Positions 19,280-40,365 of a stretch of DNA of 40,365 bases are shown piece after piece. The notes under the pieces were generated by a model, which was given only the letters and a program-made list of their open reading frames with translations, was not told where the DNA came from and did no database searches. A program made the translations under genes and the position numbers. The stretch covers positions 56,067-96,431 of the forward strand of contig MU070069.1 in assembly GCA_002284615.2 (NCBI GenBank). Direction: 5' to 3'. The DNA is from Dunaliella salina. Taxonomy: Eukaryota > Chlorophyta > Chlorophyceae > Chlamydomonadales > Dunaliellaceae. Numbering within the stretch: the stretch's first letter is position 1; every line of letters begins with the position of its first letter.

Positions 19280-22200
19280 GCACTTGGCTCTAGAATCTGG
19301 CTGTGGGAAATATTCTTGTTTTCAATTGCGCGGCGTGTGGTGACTAGTTTGTGGGCATATTGAACAGAATGAGCATGAAGTTGCTGAGCAAACTTTGTGG
19401 CACGTTGGCGATCCAATCCTAGTTATTTGAGTTGCTTCAGGGTATGCTCAGTGTAAATAGTTCCTACACCTAGGAGGATAGGGTGAATTGTAACAGCTTT
19501 AGCGTTAATAGTTAAGGTCTGCATGCTGCTGTTTTGCCGCATTCAACTGATGCTCTGGCCTTGTGTCTTCACAGAACTTGATTTCTATTAGGTGCACATG
19601 GCGTTTAATTTGCATAAAGTTCATAAGGTTGTCTCATGCGGCTAGATCTGGTGGTCCTCCGTGAGGAGATGCGCAAAGCGTTATGGGAATGGATAGAAGA
19701 AACACTGTTAGAAGTATGTTTGGCATTAAAAGGGGTGATCAAAACAGCATCTGGTCGACTGGAGTTGAGTCTTGTCCTGCAAGGTTACGAGGGAAGAAGT
19801 AAGCAGGTAAAGTTCTGTTTGAGGCATGTGTAGGGAGTTGGAAATTGTGTTGAGCAAGCTTGAAATCGCTTCCTGTGTCTGTGTATACTAGGCCTGCCCC
19901 TACAGGGCATTTGCTGAGGACTTTTGTAATCATTCTGCCTGCAATGTTGTATGGCGTTCAGTTTTCATGTTGGAGATGATATGGTTTTGGCAGCCTGAGA
20001 GCATGTGTAGTGCGCTGTCCAAGTGATGGCAGCCTGGGAGGGGGCAAGATGGATCAGTTGACCTTTCAAAACGTACTGCATGTTTTTGGTTGTAGAGGAT
20101 ACCCGTGCGGTACTGCAGGATGGTATGCTTCATGGGTACAGAGATGTTAGGCATACTTCTGTAGGCATTGCTGATTTTTTAATCTACTTGCGGTAATAAG
20201 CTTTGATAGTAAGAGTAGTAACATGTTTTAGCATTGGCATATCCAAGCTTGTGTTTAGAATGCATGTGGGATTTGAGGGCATCTTGAAGATCGGGGAAAT
20301 AGGTGAGCATGTGGGCGGGTGGTGGACCCGCAGATGTACCTGCAGTATGCACTCTTTCTTCCTTGGCTAACCAGAAAGTATTTGTAAATGGATTTCCACC
20401 AGGACCTGCACCAGGGATCTCGGTGTTTGACACGCAGTTCAAGGCTGGCCTTGCCTGATGTTTTGCAAAAGCATCTGCACATTCATTTCCAGCGATGCCA
20501 GCATGGGACTTCACCTTGTTAATTCGAATTTTGGTATGGAAGTCCGAGCAGCCAAACTTTCTGGCTGAAGGTTATGTTCCCTTGTAAACCTTGTAAACCT
20601 TGAAGTCTCTAATGAGAGTTGAAATTATTTTAAGGACGCCTCCTTGGATATGCCTGAGGTGTCTTTCAGGATAAAGAAGTTGTTTACGTATTTGGTTGAA
20701 AGATACGAGGCTGTCTGATGCAACATCTGCATCTTTGGTGATCACGCTGATGATGATGATAACAGCAGCAATTGCAGCTAATTTAGGTCTAGTGATGGTT
20801 TTAGTAGTCCCGGCACTGTTTGGTCCTACAAATTTCTTGCTGTCAGTGGACGGGCAGTATACGCATGCTCCAATTTCTTGCTTACCGTTATGGACAAGAC
20901 AGCTGCCATCTGTGTATGCCCATGTCCTCCAGTCAGCAACTTTAAGAGTTATGAGAGTACTGGATTTTCTGGGCACCAAGTCTGTTCCTTGTATACTCAT
21001 GTGTGAATAACTAAGCTGCTTGGAGACGTGTTGTTTGTCAAATGGGAGGCGTTCCAGTTTATTGAAACCTGGCATGTGGGCATGCATGGGATTTAGGACA
21101 GGGTGGCTGCTGACACTTTTAAGCTTCCACTCTGTAGCTTCTTTCAAATCTCCTTTCAGGCCCTGTAGCCAGTCTTTGTTATGGTTGTTAAGATGGACTC
21201 GAGCTGCAGTGTTCCAAACAGCAAAGATACGAAGGTCCCAGGTATGCTTAGGTAAAGGCACCTCTTGGTTAGGGCAGGATTGAGGGGCATTGTAACCAAG
21301 TTTTTTGCAAGGTACGGTTCCAAGGTCGTAACAGGGGTGGGGGTGGTCAGTGACAAGTTTGGAGTAGGGGTTGGTCATCATGTTCTTATTCCAAGTCGGA
21401 AGGAACATGAATGTAGCGGTGGCCTCTGTGTTGAGAATGGCAGAGTAAATGGCATGTTGCAGAGCTTGGGTCATGATTCCCTCGTCATAAATGGAGTGGC
21501 AGACTGAGAAGCCTGAGAATTTGGATGAGAAGGCGTTATGCATGGCACCAAAAAGCGTGTCTCAGGAGCACGCATTCCACTAATTCTGGTATTGTGGGTT
21601 GTGGTCTAGTGGGGAGGCCATTTTTTCTTGATTTACCAAAGCCCATTTTTGGAGGGCAGTATGGATGTGAGTTGGAAGGGCTCGTGAAAAAGAGTCTCTG
21701 ATCATCTTGCTAGAGAACTTTTTTCAAGCATGGATCTGCGGGAAAGAAGTCCTTGCATCTCGGTAGCAAAGCTGCCTGGAGCTGATGTAATTTTCTCGTG
21801 CATGCCAGCAAGCTTGGCCCCATAAAAAGCCCTGTAAAGGATTTGGAAGCGGTTTGGCGATATCATACCAACACATTTGCCTTGTGTATTGTATATGCAA
21901 GCCATGTGCGCCGTGTATATTTCTGGGAGAATAAGGGGGGGATGGAGCAGGAGGGGAATTGTGGGATCCTGTGTATGATGATGCTGGATGAGGGGGTTGC
22001 TGATCCGTGTGCTTCACGAGGTCAACTTCGCGCAGCCAAAATTCGTATGAACCTGCAGGCTTTATGTCTGCTTGTGGATTAGTGGGGTTTGTATCAAATA
22101 TGATTTTGTTGCGCAAATCTGTGTCTTATTTCTGCTGCCATACACTGGTTCATTAGGTTCTTCAATTCCCTGTCTTCCAAGATTTGAGAGGGTAGAATCT

Positions 22201-22592
22201 GCTGCGGATGTTGAGAGGTAAGGCTCACTCCGTGGAGCTTCAAACTTCAGCGAACACTCTTTAAGTTTAGGCCATGTCTCCTGTAAATCCTCTGATTCCC
22301 AGGAGGGCTTCCAAGTGACCCTCCTGAGTTCTTGTTTAGTCTGCCGCTCTCTTTCAGTTTTTTGGGCATCATTTAGGTTTGCACAGGCGGGACATGCCCA
22401 TGTGTCAGCTGTTGCAATTCTTTGTCTTTGCTCATCCGAGTTGCATCCAAGTTCCTTCATGCATTCCCAATGATACGTCCGGTGGCACACATCACAAACA
22501 TACACATCAGGAAATGGAGGATCAAAGGTTTCAGTTTCATAACTATGGTGGTAATTGCATATTTGGCAGCCAATCCAAAAATTGACAACCAA
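19280..22592 (-). pseudogene. Family B retroelement protein: PHD finger, RNase H, CCHC knuckle, PD-(D/E)XK endonuclease; no reverse transcriptase
   Basis: Near-complete, read right to left. The PHD finger is at residues 9-70 of the first frame, a C4HC3 pattern with CQIC, CDVCHRTYHWEC and CPAC. Conserved blocks follow: NPTNPQADIKP, then ACIYNTQGKCVGM and FATEMQGLLSR, then DTLFGAMHNAFSSKFSGFSV, FMFLPTWNKN and PLPKHTWDLRIFAVWNTAAR. RNase H comes next: AYTDGSCLV, TRPKLAAI (normally Glu, here Lys), ASDSL, and after an insertion KSHAGIAGNECADAFAKHQA. The CCHC knuckle is CPLPGCHHLDSALHMLSGC, then ERH. The nuclease core is SRPDAVLI and HVHLIEIKFCEDTRP, with the Glu-x-Lys. The C-terminal domain has IHPILLGVG, TIYTEHTLKQLK and LHAHSVQYAHKL. 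Several frameshifts inactivate it. The whole spans about 3.3 kb, with no space for an RT. Confidence 0.82.
20545..20601 (+). mobile_element. 57-bp LINE-tail insertion in the RNase H region
   Basis: GAAGTC at 20539-20544 and 20602-20607 brackets 57 bp. The insert consists of the stem-loop AGCCAAACTTTCTGGCT and a tail of two TTGTAAACC units. On the minus strand it separates TLIRDFK from KVKSHAGIAGNECAD, splitting RNase H. It matches the tail at 15579-15659. Confidence 0.7.
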
Positions 22593-22650
22593 TATTGATG
22601 ATAGGCATGCTCTTTACTTCCAAGGGGCTTTTGAAGGAAAGGGGGGGGGG
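22565..22650 (+). pseudogene. RLE C-terminal end fragment
   Basis: QKLTTNIDDRHALYFQGAFE continues into a G-run. It is homologous to the ends at 15720-15775 and 18836-18890. It overlaps the presumed start of the minus-strand PHD frame, marking a junction between two copies. Downstream sequence to about 22870 follows the 15780-15890 copy, with a SINE inserted. Confidence 0.5.
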
Positions 22651-22659
22651 GGGGAGAGG

Positions 22660-22754
22660 AAAAAAAAAGCTACGCAAGCGGGACTAGTCCCCAAGCATCA
22701 CAGGGGAACGACTTAGCATCCAGAAGGGCCCGCCTTATCGAACCCCTATAGAAT
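22660..22754 (-). mobile_element. 5'-truncated SINE, second family, copy 2
   Basis: The 95 bp match the body and tail of the SINE at 16942-17105 with few differences (GCTACGCAAGCGGGACTAG on the + strand, A-run tail). It starts inside the B box. The flanks are G-rich, so the target duplication is unclear. Confidence 0.65.
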
Positions 22755-23421
22755 TTTTGGGGGTGGGGACTGGGTGCATGGCAGTGAAGCGTGGAAGAAG
22801 TACAGGAGGAGCTGGTTTCTCAGACGCACAAAGCACCTTCAGATGATGGACGTTTTTACTCTCTCAAGCTAGTTTCGAGGATGTCCATCGTCTCCTTCTT
22901 GATCAAGACAATGACGCCTATCGCTTTATTCCTGAGCTTATTGGATTTTATCGCAATACAAGCAGCCAAACTTCATGGCTGAAGGTCATTTTTAATGCAT
23001 TGTAATATGGTGCAGGAGAACTTCTTGTTCATGAAGGAGAGTCCGAGCGTTCAGGGGCATGGCTGACAACCCACCAGATCCTCATTCACTCTGTTTTTGG
23101 TTCTCACCTAGGCTAGTTTGATTTTGAGGGCCCTTTGGTGAGGCCCCTGCTACCTTACTAGTTTGGGGTTCTTTTCTTCTTGTGCGTGACCTCTGGCCAG
23201 CAAACAAAACAATACACAAACATTGAGCAATGCTTGCAAGTAACCTGAGCCCAGGGTTCACTCAGGAGTGAGAAAATCGAGGAAAACCTGACAAAAGAAG
23301 AAACTTGAGCAACTTCCAAAAAAATAATGCTTTATGCGGCAGGACCTTCATGGACGGGTTGATCATTGGCCAACACAATGAGCAGATGCTTGTGCTTCCA
23401 AAAAAAAAATGCTGCGCCCGA

Positions 23422-39609
<16,188 letters not shown>

Positions 39610-40273
39610 CTACTTTGTTTGAATTTTTGGAAAGACGGAGAGCGTGCTCAAGGCCTGAACATTGCCATGGTTTGCCTGCATAATTCTTTTAATCATAAGA
39701 GAAACAGCAGCTCACCTCAAACTTCAGGGCAGGTGATGTTGATGATGGACGAGTTTGTGATGCCATTGGTGCTGCTTCTTGTGGCTTTTGTGCACTCAGG
39801 GCCCCAGATTGTTCAATTGAACAATCAGTCACCCTTGCATGCTCATCACATGCATGGAAAACAACAATAAAGTTTCCAAAAACTCATTTTTTTTTTGCAG
39901 TATCAGGTCTAATCCAATTTGTAGGGATCACCTCTGTGCCTGCAGTCTTCGAAAATTTCGTAATTTATGCATAGGTGCCTTTCATATTTATCTGGACAAG
40001 CCGCCACTTTTTGTCCCGCAAAACGCAACAGAACTGAAGGTTTGGGATTAAGGAGGATGGCACAAACTGAAGTGAAGGTAAAAGGGGTTTGGGAGGATGA
40101 TGGTGCACCATGAAGGCTGTTTGATGCATCAATGAGGCCATCTAGCTCTCCATTCAGAAGTACAGTTTGGTGGCTGCTGCCTCCAAGGCCTGTCGATAAT
40201 GTTAAATAAATCGTGCAAAAGATGCAATGGGCTCAAGCACACTTTTCCACTTTTTGCATATGCTTGCATGCGC

Positions 40274-40277
<4 letters not shown>
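39610..40277. promoter_or_regulatory. QTRT1 upstream region
   Basis: Upstream (to the right) of the QTRT1 start codon. An AT-rich segment lies near 39860-39900. No TATA box or other defined site could be fixed, and no second gene is recognisable before the terminal microsatellite. Confidence 0.3.

Positions 40278-40365
<88 letters not shown>
40278..40365. repeat. (CA)n microsatellite at the window edge
   Basis: A pure CA run continues past the end of the window. Confidence 0.98.

Overview
The window is eukaryotic nuclear DNA, most likely from a green alga (Viridiplantae). Three things point that way. Two intron-rich housekeeping genes of eukaryotic type flank a large transposon-rich interval. 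The Rab1 C-terminus is of the green algal/plant kind, ending in a double cysteine. The spliceosomal introns use GT..AG borders, with an unusual number of GTG donors. The species cannot be named from this sequence. There are four isolated N bases and one 870-base assembly gap.

Left part (1-6477, + strand): the last three exons of a Rab1/YPT1-type small GTPase (243-398, 6111-6214, 6381-6477). The start of the gene lies outside the window. Its 5.7-kb intron holds the 3' end of a Ty3/gypsy chromovirus (chromodomain, polypurine tract, LTR), a short inverted-repeat element, a 150-bp dispersed repeat and a GCATGC-rich tract.

Middle part (about 7.3-23.2 kb): no host gene is recognisable. It is a nest of retroelement relics. 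Family A is a LINE with an APE endonuclease, a reverse transcriptase and a zinc-knuckle C-terminus. Family B is a PHD finger - RNase H - restriction-like endonuclease (RLE) protein with no reverse transcriptase in its roughly 3.3 kb. Around them lie tRNA-derived SINEs with clear target-site duplications, 57-81-bp insertions made only of a LINE 3' hairpin and tail, a pogo-like MITE and several minisatellites. The copies interrupt one another and carry frameshifts.

Right part (23422-39609, - strand): a complete gene for the catalytic subunit of queuine tRNA-ribosyltransferase (QTRT1/TGT). I rebuilt it from 13 exons whose phases all agree. They give 397 residues, about the length of the human protein. 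Its introns carry a second copy of the pogo-like MITE, a hAT-type MITE with an 8-bp duplication, LINE and RLE fragments, and a 320-bp (TG)n tract that itself forms one 5' splice site.

Rab1 and QTRT1 are convergent and about 17 kb apart. Nothing suggests that they work together. The most unusual items are the RT-less PHD-RNase H-RLE element, the ultrashort LINE-tail insertions and the microsatellite splice donor.
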